Positions 1-12,783 of a stretch of 64,000 nucleotides of DNA are shown one piece after another (within the stretch, counting starts at the first letter, position 1; every line of letters starts with the position of its first letter). Where the stretch lies: the NCBI GenBank assembly GCA_022496805.1, contig CM040103.1, forward strand, positions 6,590,001 to 6,654,000, given 5' to 3'. A program made the position numbers and the translations under genes. The notes under the pieces were generated by a model. The model saw only the letters and a program-made list of their open reading frames with translations. It did not search any database and was not told where the DNA came from. The DNA is from Pohlia nutans. Taxonomy: Eukaryota > Streptophyta > Bryopsida > Bryales > Mniaceae.

Positions 1-1525
1 CAATGCTCAAAAACTACCTTTCTATTTGTGCTATGAATTGTTATCTTAATTTGTAAATTCAACCTCATGTGTATAGAGGTACAATTGAGTTGAGTTTTCT
101 ATGCATTGTGGTTGAGTTTTAAAGTCCAACCACATAAGAGAATGAACCATCCTTGGACTTAAACCACCATTTCGTTTCATGATTCAATTAATTGTGTATA
201 ATCTCAAAAGTGGCATTTAACTCTTGAACTTATGGTAGGACATATGACATACATACAACTCATTAGATTAGAGTTGAACGTTTTTTAAACTCAATTATTA
301 GTGAGGTGATAAATTAGAAAATCCGAGCCAATAGATAGGCCCAAGTGAGTTCCTTTTTCAACTCAACTAACATGTGTAGGGTGAACCATATATATTTGTA
401 GAGGTGGCAATGATGTGTAGTATAAGAGGAATATGATTATGTCCAATAAAATTGTCTTACTTTGATGCTATAATGTTCTTGTTTTGACACCTTTTGTTAA
501 TCAAAGTTCAACCATTTAAGTTATGTATGGTAATATTGAATAATATGGGAACTTTACTTTATTATGAAAATGTTGGTAACATGATTCAATTCCACCACAA
601 GTCCCATCATTGAAAAAAAGTATATTATTCCAAAAAATTATCATTGGCATGTGGACCTTAGTCTAAAGCTTTGAGCAAAAAGATATCCAATATATCACAC
701 CTTGTTTGTATCACATTTTTGGATAGAACCAAGGATGTGATATTATTGAGGTTAGATTGTATTTGAAGGGCTAAAAGAGTGTTTGGTTGTTAGAGCTAAT
801 TAAATGCTAATACAATTTTTACAAAAAAAATGAACCAAATATAAAAAGCAGGCCATAATTTATCTAAAATTGACTAGGCTACCATTTGCTCAACACTTTG
901 TCATGGGTTTGCAAATTCTCATTAGTAGTTGGGGTGACTCTAAGCCCAAATTGGAAACTCATCATCAAATTCACACAACCAAACTTCATTATTCTTTTCT
1001 ATTTTCAACTAATACAATCTTTATTTCTTCTATTGTAGGGCCTTCCTACATTGGAAGTTCCTTTTTATGCTTCTAAATTTCTTTCCATCATTTCAAAAAA
1101 ATTCACACTAACTGAAGACAAAGTCGATAAAAAAACTTCCAGCGTTCGCAGTGCAGGAATTTGAGAAGTTTGACTATTCTTGGGGCAAACAAGAAATTAT
1201 TTGTACCACGCATAGGAATAGGATTACATGGGTGTTTTTAAACTCCAATAATTAGTCAAGTTAGTTTGGCTCTCTCTTTGTTCCACGTTGGTCCTATCGT
1301 GGTGGGTCTGTATTTTATCTTTTTCCGCAAGTGAACTCGTTTGATTTGTGCTTATAAAAATAAATAAATAATAACAATAAATAAATAAATAAATTCAATT
1401 TGATTTTTTCATTTCAAATTTGAACATGTTTTCAAAAGCACAACACTTCCAAGCTTGATTTATAAATAAATGGCATGTGCAAGGAAGGCCATATATATGT
1501 TTTCCCTGAAATGTTCACTTGTATA
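1..1525. other. AT-rich intergenic DNA, no gene seen
   Basis: No open frame here looks coding on either strand. There is a short AATA-type simple repeat near 1355-1393. Nothing else is supported. Confidence 0.6.
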
Positions 1526-1647
1526 CACTAGTGGGAAAGGAGGTAGTGCCTAGGGAGGTGCCCATGAAAATGATATTGCAAATGATGTGAGCAACACTTA
1601 CTTGGACACCTCCGCAGTCCGCACTACTGCCGGCTTTCCCACTGATG
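1526..1647. mobile_element. Mini-CACTA MITE
   Basis: A 122-bp element starts with CACTAGTGGGAAAG, and its right end reads CATCAGTGGGAAAG on the other strand, so the ends form imperfect inverted repeats of about 30 bp with a GGAGGTG motif further in. A 3-bp duplication, ATA, flanks both ends. A CACTA start with a 3-bp duplication is the pattern of the CACTA (En/Spm) superfamily. The element is too short to code for anything. A second element of nearly the same size lies at 18629-18747. Confidence 0.55.
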
Positions 1648-1650
1648 ATA

Positions 1651-3340
1651 AAGACCCTATATCATCATGGTCATTTATTCATTTTCAACATAGATTAATT
1701 TATTTGGGTCAAAGAACCCCACATTGTATCTTGTGATTGGTTTACAGCAGAGTGGGCTTCTCAAATTTGACGCAAAAATTCAATTTCAACAACAAGCTAT
1801 ATTTGAATGTGACCTTCAAGTTTGGTAGGAAATACAAATAAATAAAAAGAGTATAAACTTCAAATTCGTTATTATTATACTCTCCAATATCACATTCCAA
1901 TATTTGTAGAGAATATTTGCTATTGTGTACAAACTCATGCACATTGTTTACGATAGGGGTGATATATAAAAAGAGTTGTCACATGTAATAGGACACTTCC
2001 TACGTGCCAAGTTCCAAACAACTCAAGCACGTTGATTACCAAAGGGGTGACATAATAGAGTCATCACCTGTGATTGGACACTTTCCATATACTAAGTTTT
2101 GAACAACTCATGCATGTTGCTTACCAAAAGGGTGATATAAAAGAGTTTTCACACATTCCACATGCCAAGGTCCGACCTGAACTACTAAAGGATTGTATGG
2201 CCCCCACGCGGCTTTAGGAATTAGAAAGTAAGGATAATTTGGGTTCTTGGTTTTTGAATTGTAGGATGAGCAACAAAGAGACCCTGGCTCTTTTTGAGAG
2301 CCAAATCTGTAAGTAATTCTTGATTGGAAATTCATCAAGTGAGCGATTTTTGGTGATTTTTTTGCGTTGCACGGTGGGCATCCAGGCATCGCTTCAGACC
2401 CTCATATCTTCCTCCTCACACCTCAAAATTACTTGAAATTTTTTTCACATGTTTAAAATAATTATTTTTACTCACAGTTAAAATTTCCGAATTTTTGGAG
2501 CACTTTTGAACAATCCGATTTCAACATGTGTACAAAATACCTCAAGCAAGTTCTGTTAATCTTCTCAATGGTGGCATTTTCTCAAAAATTGTGAGATTTT
2601 GTTGATCATTTTTTCATAAAAAAACTACGTAAGTCTTCATTAGTTTCAACAGTGCCAATTGTCAAAATTACCCCATACCAATGAGGAATTGAGCTTGCTA
2701 CAAGAGATAGTCAAGAAAACAAGAGCTAAGTTCAACACCCCCTGTCCCGTAGGGGTTAAGCATGTTGATTACCAAACGAGGGGTGATATAAAAGAGGTAG
2801 ACGAGGGGACGGAGAGTTCCACACCGACTCTGAGTGGGACAGGACGATACTTAGGTTGTTCGTTTGGAACTGCCTGATGAGTGCATTGAGTGAAGTGAAG
2901 TGGGACAGAGTGAGGGCGACTAACTTATGTTACCTTAGGGGAGTGCAATGAAGGGCATGATGCTGTGCATGGTTGCAGAGAAGCCACGAGTGTCAGCCTG
3001 CCTGCCATGCACATCTGGTGCACCTCATGTCGCGTGCCCACCACAACCTCTCCCGGGCCAGCCCTCCTCTCATTTAACGTACTCCTCCACCCTTCATCCT
3101 AGGTCACGCCATTGCTCACCACAAACTCCATCACTCTCCTGACATACATGCACTGTCAGTTTATTCAATTGCCCCTGCCAGCTCATCATTTCTCACGTCG
3201 AGGGTGCTCAAACCATGTCCCCCTTTTAGGGTTTCGTCACCCGAACTGATTTTGTTTCCGTGACCTAATTTGCCACTCGAGCATCCTCAATGTAACTAGA
3301 CCCAACTAACATACTGTACAAACCAGAGAGTTGCAGCCGG
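1651..3340. other. Intergenic, no gene supported
   Basis: Open frames on the minus strand at 2108-2389 and the plus strand at 2948-3142 lack recognisable motifs or splice context. The motif 'catgttgattaccaaa..gggtgatataaaagag' recurs about four times between 1940 and 2790, pointing to an old local duplication. I see no supported gene. Confidence 0.5.
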
Positions 3341-3576
3341 TTCACACTATGGACATCGGAGTCCATGGCCATTTCATAGTGAGGCCCCAAAGGGCACATC
3401 CAAAGTCTGGCATGTCATAGTGTGAAACCTTAAAGGTCAAATTCAAAGACCAAGCCTTTGGTTGGTCATAGTGTGAAGCCTTAATCCTTTAGTGCCCATG
3501 GTACTGTAGCTGGAAGCATTGGATTTCAGTGAATTTTTCCACTGTGATTGAGACTACCAGAAATAGAATGTACTAA

Positions 3577-4460
3577 CCCCTAAAATTCTGAGCAACTATA
3601 TTCTGGTCGTTCCACTTTTTTGGGCAGCCTCGTACTTTAAAATTTTAGTGTAGCTTCCAAAAACTACACTCTACATGTCGCACTTCGTTTCATGTCATTT
3701 TGATAAGTATTGCAAAAGTTATAAGCATTTGAAGTTTTTGAAGCGAGATCGGGCAGCAAGAATTTTTTATTTTTTACTCTTTTTCAAAATTTCTTTTTTG
3801 ATTCATGATTGGTTGATCTTTATCTACAAATAAAGCTTTAAATCTACCCATTTTGAGCAATGGGATAAAAGTTATGAGGAAATCTGTTTTTTTGGGCAGT
3901 TTGGACCAAAAAAACTTTTAAGCTCATTTCTAAACTCAGTTTTCAATATTTTTTAATGAAAAAAAGGCACTAGGTGAAGATTTCCAAGTACAACATTCTC
4001 ACCGTTAAGATTGACATTTTACAATTACATGTCAAACTTATTAATGATTTTCTTTTTCCTTTCACTTTGTACCCACTTCTAGTAATTGTTTTATGAAAAA
4101 ATTAATATGAGCTTTTTTCTTACAAGATTTTATATTTGAAGAACTAACTCAATTGTTAACATGGCTTTGCCATTCAATCAATTTCTAACCCATTCAAAAA
4201 AAATATTAATTTCTAAAGTTCAAATTTGTCACCGGATTGAACTCCAAAAAAATCTTCTTTTGCAACTCTGATCTTTAAAATCTAAGAATCTAATGGTCAT
4301 TTTGCTCTCAAATTTTGTGCTCACATGAAAATTCAAGTTGGGTATTAGATCTTACGGTTAAATGATGAAAAAACTAAAAAACATATGATTTCTTTTGCAA
4401 CTTCCAAATGCTGCGTTTTTCATGGTTTTTTGTGAGAATATGGTCAAAGAATTTTAGGGG
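3577..4460. mobile_element. TTAA-flanked MITE, copy A (884 bp)
   Basis: Ends are CCCCTAAAATTCT on the left and its inverse on the right. The left flank is CTAA and the right flank TTAA. It belongs to the family whose ends read CCCCTAAA next to TTAA, found about ten times in this window. No coding capacity is visible. Confidence 0.6.
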
Positions 4461-5389
4461 TTAAATTAGAAAGTAGTCGTACAATTCTATTCTCAACTAG
4501 AGAGCACACATTTTATTAAAATTTGAGAATCATCCAATGGTGAGATTGAAAGATTATAGTATGTATTTGAACTGTATAATGCACGCTCCAAAATGAGATT
4601 TTGGGGGGTGTGTGATTTCAAAGTTAAGTAGAATTTGGTTTGGATTTTCAAAAATAAAAGTAAAGAAGTTCTGCTATGCCCTATATCGACACCTCTCTGT
4701 TGCAATCTTCCATATCAAGAATAGACTCACACATAATTATTGTGAATTTTATAAGTGAAAGTGACTTATCCATATACGGTTTAGGACAAAATTTTGTACG
4801 TTGAAAATTAACAGGAGTGGGTACATTAGTCAAGATCAGATTACACACACTAATGGAAGATGAAGAAGAGAATACAATCCAAAAAAATAAATCAAGATAA
4901 AAAACTTCCAAACACAAAAAATATTGTATAATACACGTGTTGTATTTGTAAGTATTTACTATATTTTCAATTGTTTGCAATATTTTCACGTTCTGTTCAC
5001 TTGATAGGTATTTTGATAGTTGTACAATTCCAAATTGAAATTTTCTTTTTCTAGAAGGTGTGTAATGTATATGGGCAAATCTGAACTTCAAAACTGAAGT
5101 TCCAATTCTTCACGGATTCTTTGCTATTTGCATTTCAGACATTGTAGTGACCATAATGTGGTCTGCTGGGCACTAAAGGATTAAAGGCCAAGTTCAAAGC
5201 CTTTGGTTGATCATAGTGTGAAGCTCCAAATTCAAAGTCAAAACGAATGTTATCATTTGTAAAGCTTCAATGTTGTCATTTTATTTATTTTTTAAATAAT
5301 GGCCTTTCAAGGGAGAATTGGGTTTTTATTCTCGTTCAACCCAATCAGTCTCTCTTGAGAGTCTGTCCCATCGGCGCCAAAACTCACAA

Positions 5390-5536
5390 AAAGTAGTGTC
5401 ATGTAGGCACTTTGAGCGCAAACGGCCTCTGGACTTTGGTCCCTAGTGTAAAACCCAAGAGATCAATTTTTGGCTTTCATATAATTTGATTGGTGGAAAC
5501 TGACAGACTCTTGATCTTCGACCATAGTGTGGATCA
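5390..5536. mobile_element. Relic of the GGGCC..CACTATGGCC MITE family
   Basis: This stretch resembles the right half of the element at 24201-24562: 'ggactttgg.ccctagtgt', 'aatttgattggtggaaa' and 'gaccatagtgtg' occur in the same order. Ends are lost. Related scraps lie at 3341-3510 and 5160-5225. Confidence 0.45.
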
Positions 5537-8140
5537 TCCTTTATTTTTGTTTTGAAACTGTAGTCTTAGTTGTTGGCTACTTATTTTCAATTGATGTATT
5601 ATTCAAATGACGGCACAGTATATAAGAAAAGTGGCGGCGGTGACTGCATCGTTAGATGTGCAAAGTAAAGATGCAAGCTACATTCTACCACATCGGGGGG
5701 GGGGGGGGGGGGGGGGGAGTTGTGTTTGTAGTGTGTACACTCAAAATCCGTGCAACTCATGCTATTAGTGTAGTAGTGTGCACCTCTTGATTTTGAATTT
5801 GATAAAAAAAACTCACTATAGCCCGATGGGTTTTTGCTTAATCTTCATTTTTGGCCATCTTTACTTACTTTGTCCAACAACAATTTTTTTTTTTGCACAT
5901 CCAATGAAATTAGAGCCTTCTTTAGATACCCTCAATAGCTTAGTTTTATGAAAAATGTAATCTATAACCCACTTATGAAATTTGACCAATACTTCACTTC
6001 CAAAATTAAAAAGATTCCAAAAATTGTTTCAAGTGCATGAAAATTTTGAAAAACTAAAACATTGTTAAACAATTAATTGGAAAATAAAGTAAGGGTAATA
6101 TCCACATTTTGTTGCTAAAATTTGACCACCTTCTAACAATTCCCATATTTTAAATTCACTTCACATGCACTTTTGACAAGCGACCATTTCCAAGCATAAA
6201 TGATTAATTTGGATATGAAAATTGAAAATTTGTAAGTTTTATTGGTAAACATCTTAACGATGGAATTCTTAAAAAAATACAAATTTTTGGTGACAAAATT
6301 CCATCTTGATTTTTTTTAATGATTTTTTTAAAAATTGTAAAAGTGCAGCAATTAGTAACGTGCAACAAAAAAGTGCTATATTGTACGCTTGTACTCACCC
6401 TGTGGGGGTTGCCACTTGCATGAGACACAAAAGGAGGTAGTTTTTTAGAGCTCACAGATAGTGCCTCATGTATCGTGGATGCTCTTAAATCATCCTCAAT
6501 CCATCCTTGCAAACCATTTAACACTCAATAAAATGAATGGGGGTGTTTTCGCATTAGAGTGTCATGGTTTTCAACAAAAAAAGTTTTTAATGTTGTAAAG
6601 CAGTTGCATTAATGACGTAATATAATAAACTGGGAAAATATTGAAACATTTCAATATAGTTAAAATGGGATTTGTTTTGGAATATTTTCAAAATGTTTAT
6701 ATTATTTTGGAATCTTTCTAGGATATTCTTATAATGTTTTGGAATATTCTTTTTGATGTCATTTAATCAAATCCTAAACCACATTGAATGCATAGTCCAA
6801 CCACACCACAAGCTTCATTTTAATTAGCCAACCAAGTTCGCGAGAATTGTTTTGGAACTTGCCATTTTAAGAGGTGTTTAATGTAAAAGAACAAAAATTG
6901 CTAGCATAAACTTCTAATATCCACCTTGCTTATAGATTCTTTTGGAATATTTTTTGAATACGGTACGATTATATTATAAGAATTGAGGAAAATTATTGCC
7001 ATCACTTTATCTTCAATGAAATGTGTCAATTAAGGCAATTATAAAGTATTTATTCTACAACGTTACCAAATGCGATGTATTACATTTTGGTCCAAATACT
7101 ATTTTGAATTATTTTTAAAATTATAAATCTACATACAATTCTAGAATGCCTTTTCACTATGATTAACTTTTTTCCAAAAAAACTAATTTCAATAACCAAT
7201 AGAAAATGTTTACTGCCACATTTGCTTGTTACGCAATGTCACACTACACATTTTGGACACCCGAGAAAAATATTCTAAAAAACTATGGAACTAAAGTAGA
7301 CACTTCACATTTAGAGTATGCCAAGCCTTTCAAGCTACCCTATTGAATTCTAAGTTAAGGTAGATTCTTGTATTTGATGGAACCGCTTGTTCTACAATTT
7401 GAATAAGTGACAATTGTAATTGGTCCAATAATTGTTTATGTCATCTATAGAGAATGTGTGAATGATGAAATTGGACTTGCAGTGTGAATATAGAGGTCCT
7501 GGCTGAGGATGCCTCTAGCATTCTATACTCTTCATCTTCCTCACTCTTGCCCAACCAAGTAAATTGCATTTTTCTATGCAATTGTTGTAGTCAACTTCTT
7601 TAACGCTTTTAAGTCTTATATTGGATTTAGGGTTTTAAACTCTTTTTGGGAGAGATCTTACATTCTTTAGGAATTTGCAAATAATACCCATTTCATTAGA
7701 AGTGCACATGCCCCTCTAAAATTGCACATTGTAATTTTTTTTGGTAGAACAATGGATGAATAAAAAAAAAAGCACAAACATGCTCTAAAAACACATGCCA
7801 AAAATAATGTAATTCTTGATTTAGACCATTGGCAAGTTTAGTGCAGAACACACTGGAGTTCATTGTACAATCATTTTTATTATGGCATTTGAAAATCTAG
7901 TATTAAAGAGGGGCTATTTAATTCCGTTGACGAGGTACTCAGAGAGGGTTTTAACCCAAGAAAATTACAAAGGATTTTTTCAGCGTCGGCATGGTCGTTG
8001 TCGTCGTCTTCAGCCCCCCATCTCTGTGCTTCTCGATCCTGTGAGTCGTGTTCAAGCGATTCGTGCCGGTTGTCACATGCTGTTCGCAGTCTGTGTGTCA
8101 ATGCCCGCTGCAATTCATTGTTCTTTACGTGTTTATTTTT
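5537..8140. other. AT-rich intergenic DNA
   Basis: No gene is supported on either strand. The stretch contains a run of 23 G at 5695-5717. Open frames such as 6204-6524 on the minus strand show no family motif. Confidence 0.5.
5695..5717. repeat. Poly-G run (23 G)
   Basis: An uninterrupted homopolymer of G in otherwise AT-rich DNA. Runs of this length are prone to length errors in sequencing and can form G-quadruplex-type structures. Confidence 0.95.
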
Positions 8141-8144
8141 CTCG

Positions 8145-8328
8145 CGTTGAAGAGCTTCTCATCAAGAGCATTCTTGCGGAAATTGGTGTTGCGAAGGTGC
8201 ACCGGCGCGTCATGCAGACCAATCATCCGGATGCCGGCGGTAGCAATTTCATTGCGTCGAAGATCAATGAAGCAAAGGACAATCTTCTCGGCCAGAAACA
8301 CGGCCAGTGGCTCAGCCTTCTAGGGTAA
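8145..8328 (+). pseudogene. TIM14/PAM18-type J-domain fragment, probably a pseudogene
   Basis: The frame encodes VHRRVMQTNHPDAGGSNF followed by IASKINEAKDNLLG, the second half of the J domain of plant TIM14-like proteins, which stimulate mitochondrial Hsp70 at the inner-membrane import motor. The HPD motif is intact. Family members usually end in a short tail like ASGSAF. Here that tail (ARNTASGSAF, stop at about 8321) lies in a neighbouring frame, so a one-base shift near 8292 probably broke the end; the unshifted frame runs on to 8328. The N-terminal membrane segment and J-domain helix I are not recognisable upstream. It could instead be the last exon of a gene whose earlier exons I could not find; a possible acceptor ends at 8195. 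Confidence 0.55.
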
Positions 8329-9255
8329 TAATCCATCCTCTTCTAATTTTTTTTTAGGTTTCGTAACAATAACCTCTTGAGTTTGATGGCGTGTCTTTAG
8401 CAAGAATCAAATGTCATATCAATAGATGGAATTCGAGTGTAGAGCTTCGGATTAAGTTTAGTTGTATACACGGGTTGTGAATAGGCTCCTCATCTAGAGA
8501 TTGGACCCCCTGCTAGAAAGCATCTGTTTGTGTGAAAATGACTTCAGTTTCTCACGATTGACACTGTTGATCTTGTATTATAGAACAAGAGCTTTAAAAT
8601 GATTTGTATTGCAATCAGAAGACCGAGGTAAAACGAGATAATGCCACTGTTGCAAAGGTCAGTGATGCAGATGGTCATATTGGGCGTTTTAGATGCTCAG
8701 GGGTGAAGCTCATCAGATTATAGCATATCATTGCTTTGCAAGTAACATGCATTGAAAAGATATGGAAGCTCAAGGCACTTAGAGTAAAATCCAATTTTTT
8801 TAGGGTTTTGATAGTGTTTGTGATGATACTTAAGCCATATAAGGGTTTGATGGCGTGTCTTCCTCTTGATTGATGGCACTGTGGAGTTTGATTAGCGAGA
8901 ATCGAATGTCATATCATTCGAGGGGTAGAAGTTTGATGAAGATACGCCCCTTCTGGAAGATGTTTGAGCTCATCAGATAGTAACACATCATTGGGATCAT
9001 GCATTGAAAATGTATGGAAGCTCTAGGCTGCAGAAGAAGAACTCAAACATGTTTTAGGCACCAGTTTTATTTTTTATTTAAATTTTTCCCCCAGGGTGCT
9101 CACTTTAGGAATTGCAATTCTGATTCTATTGGATGTTTTGATGACTCGGTGCAGCATGCTCCTTGCCTGGAATGTGTGGACAAGGCGACTGTGAAGTCAC
9201 GGAGTCAACAAAGTACCCCCCAGCGTACAAGTGCAACTGTCAATCGGGATATGCC

Positions 9256-9526
9256 CTCGGGGGGTGCACTCTACATTATGTTTGAGAATCACGTGCGTTC
9301 ATGACCCCTTCTAAAAACCCCCTGTATACAAGAGGTTGTATATCTAAAATACCTTTGTATACAGATGTATTCCGTTTTAAATATTTGTTTAGTGTAAGTA
9401 TACATGAATATTTTTAGCTCTAAATGTGTTTATTGTATGTATACGTAATACGGTAGTGTTCAAATTAATACCCCTTCTGTGCACTCACGTATACTTGTAC
9501 ATGTTTGGTACAGTGCACCCCCCGAG
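9256..9526. mobile_element. hAT-like MITE, copy 1, inside an exon
   Basis: The 271-bp element begins CTCGGGGGGTGCACT and ends with the inverse. It is flanked by a perfect 8-bp duplication, GATATGCC (9248-9255 and 9527-9534). An 8-bp duplication fits the hAT superfamily. Copies 2 and 3 are at 10343 and 24620, and a relic of the right end is at 43116. Confidence 0.8.
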
Positions 9527-9901
9527 GATATGCCAATGTTGGCAACTTGACAGCAGGCTACTGTTTGAAGGATTGTAAGTGCTGTGTTTGAAGGATTCAA
9601 TTTTTTTTTATGGATTCGTTGTTCTGTAGGGTAGTTACATATGGTACTGATGAGTTTTCTACTACTCGGTTTGAGAAACTTCCTCAATATGAATGGTGAT
9701 TTGATGTTGATTTTTCAGGCGCAGTAGGAACAAATTGCCATGCCATTGGTATTAGTCTACCGTCCAAAAGTGCAGGTACACATTGAAGAGCTCTTCTACA
9801 CTCTCTCTCCTCTGATTCCTGTTTCTTGAATAAACTGTGATACAATCAATCGTTGCTTTGGTTATTCAATGCAATGCTTGATTCTCCCATTTCATTGTTA
9901 A

Positions 9902-10114
9902 CCCGTAAAGGACCTTTAATAATGACCATTTGGATTGACCATTCTGTAAAAACTGTAATTAAGAATTAGTCCAAATTTTATGTTACTAGAATTAGTGAAG
10001 AACATTGCGTGCATTGGCCAAATAAATGAAAAAATGGGACAAACTATGTCATCAAACTATGTCATTAAGCCTACTCAAAACTGCAAAAAACCATGAGTTT
10101 TAGACAATTAGGGG
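9902..10114. mobile_element. TTAA-flanked MITE, copy B, in the EGF-gene intron
   Basis: It starts CCCGTAAAGGACC after TTAA (9898-9901). The right end is diverged, reading 'caattaggggtata'. Internal sequence such as 'agtgaagaacatt' and 'cctactcaaaa' matches copy I at 61785-62003. Confidence 0.55.
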
Positions 10115-10342
10115 TATAAGGAATGGCAGTATCTCTGTAGGTTATTCCCTTCCAGTTGTTCTATTTTTCTCAAGCCCTGAAGCCCTCTCACAGAAATCTT
10201 CAATTGAATGTGACCCTGTGCAGGATCATGCGAGGCTTCAGTTGTGAGCAGCTTTCAAATCACTATGGCTGTTGTTGCTGCCTCGTGTTTTAGCTTTGTT
10301 CTCCCAATATGTGTGTGTGATTGAATCATCAGGTGGTACATG

Positions 10343-10621
10343 CTCGGGGGTGCACTCTACATTATGTTTGAAAATCACGGGCGTTCATGACCCCTTTTAA
10401 AAACCCCTTGTATACAAGAGGTTATTTGTCTAAATACCTTTGTATACAGATGTATTTTGGTTTAATGATATGTTTAGTATAAGTATACGTGAATATTTTC
10501 AGTTCTAAATGTGTTTATTGTATGTATACGTAATACGACAATGTTCAAATTAATACCCCTTCTGTGCACTCACGTATACTCACGTATACTCGTACATGTT
10601 TAGTACAGTGCACCCCCCGAG
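10343..10621. mobile_element. hAT-like MITE, copy 2, just after the EGF-gene stop codon
   Basis: It has the same ends and internal sequence as the element at 9256-9526. The 8-bp flanks are GGTACATG and AGGACATG (six of eight identical). It begins 19 bp after the stop codon, so it would sit in the 3' UTR. A short duplication 'cacgtatact' occurs near the right end. Confidence 0.7.
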
Positions 10622-10629
10622 AGGACATG

Positions 10630-12554
10630 TTCATTTTTTTCCAGAAGGTTGCGTTGATATGGAAAACATGGGACCTAAATTTCTTTCAGAAGTTGACCAG
10701 GAGCTGCTCAAGTCCCTGCTGAATTTCAAGGGCTTCGGCAGCTCTGGACATTTTCTCATTAGATCGCTTTGCTTCAACAATTTAGTATTTGGTGTCTTGC
10801 ATTTCACTGAATAGTCAATGCTCCCATAATCACCAATATCTAGTGTTGCATCCTAGGTAAACTCTAGCTACATCTTGCTGAAGATGTTTATTATGAACAT
10901 GTACACCATCTAAACATCAAACCTAGTGTTGAAAAACTGTTTTTCAATACCAAATCTGTGGAAAATAATGCCAAGAAGAGAGTCCAAAACAATGCCTTTC
11001 TGGTAGTGGCTATTCATTGAGGATTCAATGAGGTTGCATGCATGGAAATATAAAGTTTGTTCCAAAAGGCCCAATAGATTATGACTTCATTTCGTCGACG
11101 GTTGTGCGTAGCATCGCGTAGCCCTAGTTTGGTTGAAGCATTTGAAAGTACCCTATCATTAGAAAATAATCCAATAGTGTGTATTTTCTGTGGCCCTACA
11201 CTTAGTTCTAATATTCTCTAACTGAAATGAATTCTATCCCATTTTAGTTATATAATTTGTATCCAAAATCACTTTATGATTATTTCATTGTTTGAGTCAT
11301 TTACCAATGGTGAAAAGTAACCAAAGATGAACTGTAGATGAAGAAGAATTTGTATATGTTAAGTGAGTTGAATTGCAAAAAAATAAATTAGAAGAGCATG
11401 CTTCCATGCTTCCATTTCTATTTGATTCATTGGATTATATAAATATTTGCAAAAATTAGTTGACATTTGTGCAATTATTAAAATTTTCCAAATTATGTTT
11501 AGGGAATTTATAGAGGTTAGGTTTAAGTTTTTGGAGTTTAGGGTATTTTATTTGTTTTTGTGTGGGTTTTACAAGAAGGTAATTGCAAAGACGCCACAAA
11601 ATCCAATCAACCGTACTACTCATCTTGCAACAATTCCTACAAGAATCCCATGGCTTTGGATACTATCTTATTTTTATAAAAACTAAATACTTGAACATTT
11701 ATACATGCCTTTCTTTTATTTTAAACTATTCTTCTTTTATTTTAAACGTCTTGTATTACATGTAATTAAATTAAAAATATTTGCTACAATGTTTTTATAT
11801 TATCCTTTGTTTTTTTTCAAGGGGTTTCAAATATTTTAACCCCTTGGAGCAAAATACAAAAATTCATGATTTTTCTTTACATAACTCTAGCTTCTTCAAT
11901 CAAATAGTTTAACAACTTTTGAACGTTGTGTTCTAAGTGTGAAAAACACTAAAAAGAGTCAAATAAAGATCTCGCTATTTCAATATTGATGATTCCAATT
12001 AAAAATTTTGGTTTTTTTGCACATAATTATATATATATTTAAACTTAAAAAGACATATTTTTACAAAGTTCAACAATGATTCACTATATAGAATGCATGA
12101 TTTTATTATGTATTTGCGCTATTCAATTATAATTTCAATTGCATGTAAAAAAAGAAATGTTGATATAAAGGGAAAATACATTACCCTAAAAGATACTAGT
12201 TTACTAGCTTGTGTTTGAATTCAATGCATTTGGTCAAGTCAAAAAATAATAAAATACAATAAGATATCAAATTATAGGATATATGAATATAATGTTAGAA
12301 TATATTTACATAAAAAAATTTGTTTTCTTTTTATATATTTTTATTTGATAATTTTTTGGCATTATAAATATTTGCAACTATAGGACCAACAACATCATTC
12401 AAAATAACAATAGAAAGCCCTCAAAAAGGAGACCGTGTGCCCATTTAATGATTTTTGAGGATTGGAGTTGTGAATGATATTTGTTCTACATTAAAATTTT
12501 GATATTTAATTGTACTCAATTTAAAGTGAATTTGATTATTTGAAGAATGTTTAA
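10630..12554. other. 3' flank and AT-rich intergenic DNA
   Basis: A plus-strand frame at 10644-10790 (VDMENMGPKF...) follows a pyrimidine-rich 'ttttttccag' and could be an exon or 3' UTR; I do not recognise it. The rest is AT-rich and without a supported gene. Confidence 0.4.
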
Positions 12555-12779
12555 CTCCTAAATGTCCCATGGAGATAGCAGATATGCTGCTGTAAAATTG
12601 ACATTTGCTACTATTAAGAAGTTCTAAGTTGTGATCTCAATAGCTCACAAGAACCGCATTGATCTAAACTCCAACTTCTTTGCTGAATTCAAACCCACTA
12701 AAAGTGTCAATCAATTTCAAATACATGGAAAATATATTGTATTTTGCTTGTCACAAAGGCGTTTTGAGACATTTAGAGG
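12555..12779. mobile_element. TTAA-flanked MITE, copy C (225 bp)
   Basis: Ends are CTCCTAAATGTC and its inverse (CCTCTAAATGTC), flanked by TTAA on both sides. The left 60 bases closely resemble the copy that runs off the window at 63942. Confidence 0.6.
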
Positions 12780-12783
12780 TTAA

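Larger units (their letters stand above)
9155..10324 (+). pseudogene. EGF-like, putatively GPI-anchored protein; 3' exons, first exon split by a MITE
   Basis: Three exons join in frame. They are 9155-9574 (after ggtgcag; donor GATT|GTAAGT), 9719-9775 (after tttttcag) and 10224-10324 (after tgtgcag; stop 10322-10324). The first contains a MITE (9256-9526) plus one 8-bp duplicate (9527-9534); without these it is 141 nt and open. The peptide has EGF-type cysteine spacing (CSLPGMCGQGDCEV, then YKCNCQSGYANVG and AGYCLKDC), then CHAIGISLPSKSAG, and ends in a hydrophobic tail (VSSFQITMAVVAASCFSFVL) like a GPI-attachment signal. Plant EGF-like wall or plasma-membrane proteins have this order. The MITE brings an in-frame stop, so this copy is probably dead unless the MITE is removed from the RNA. 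N-terminal exons were not resolved; 9094-9154 has a hydrophobic frame that could be a damaged signal peptide. Confidence 0.6.
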
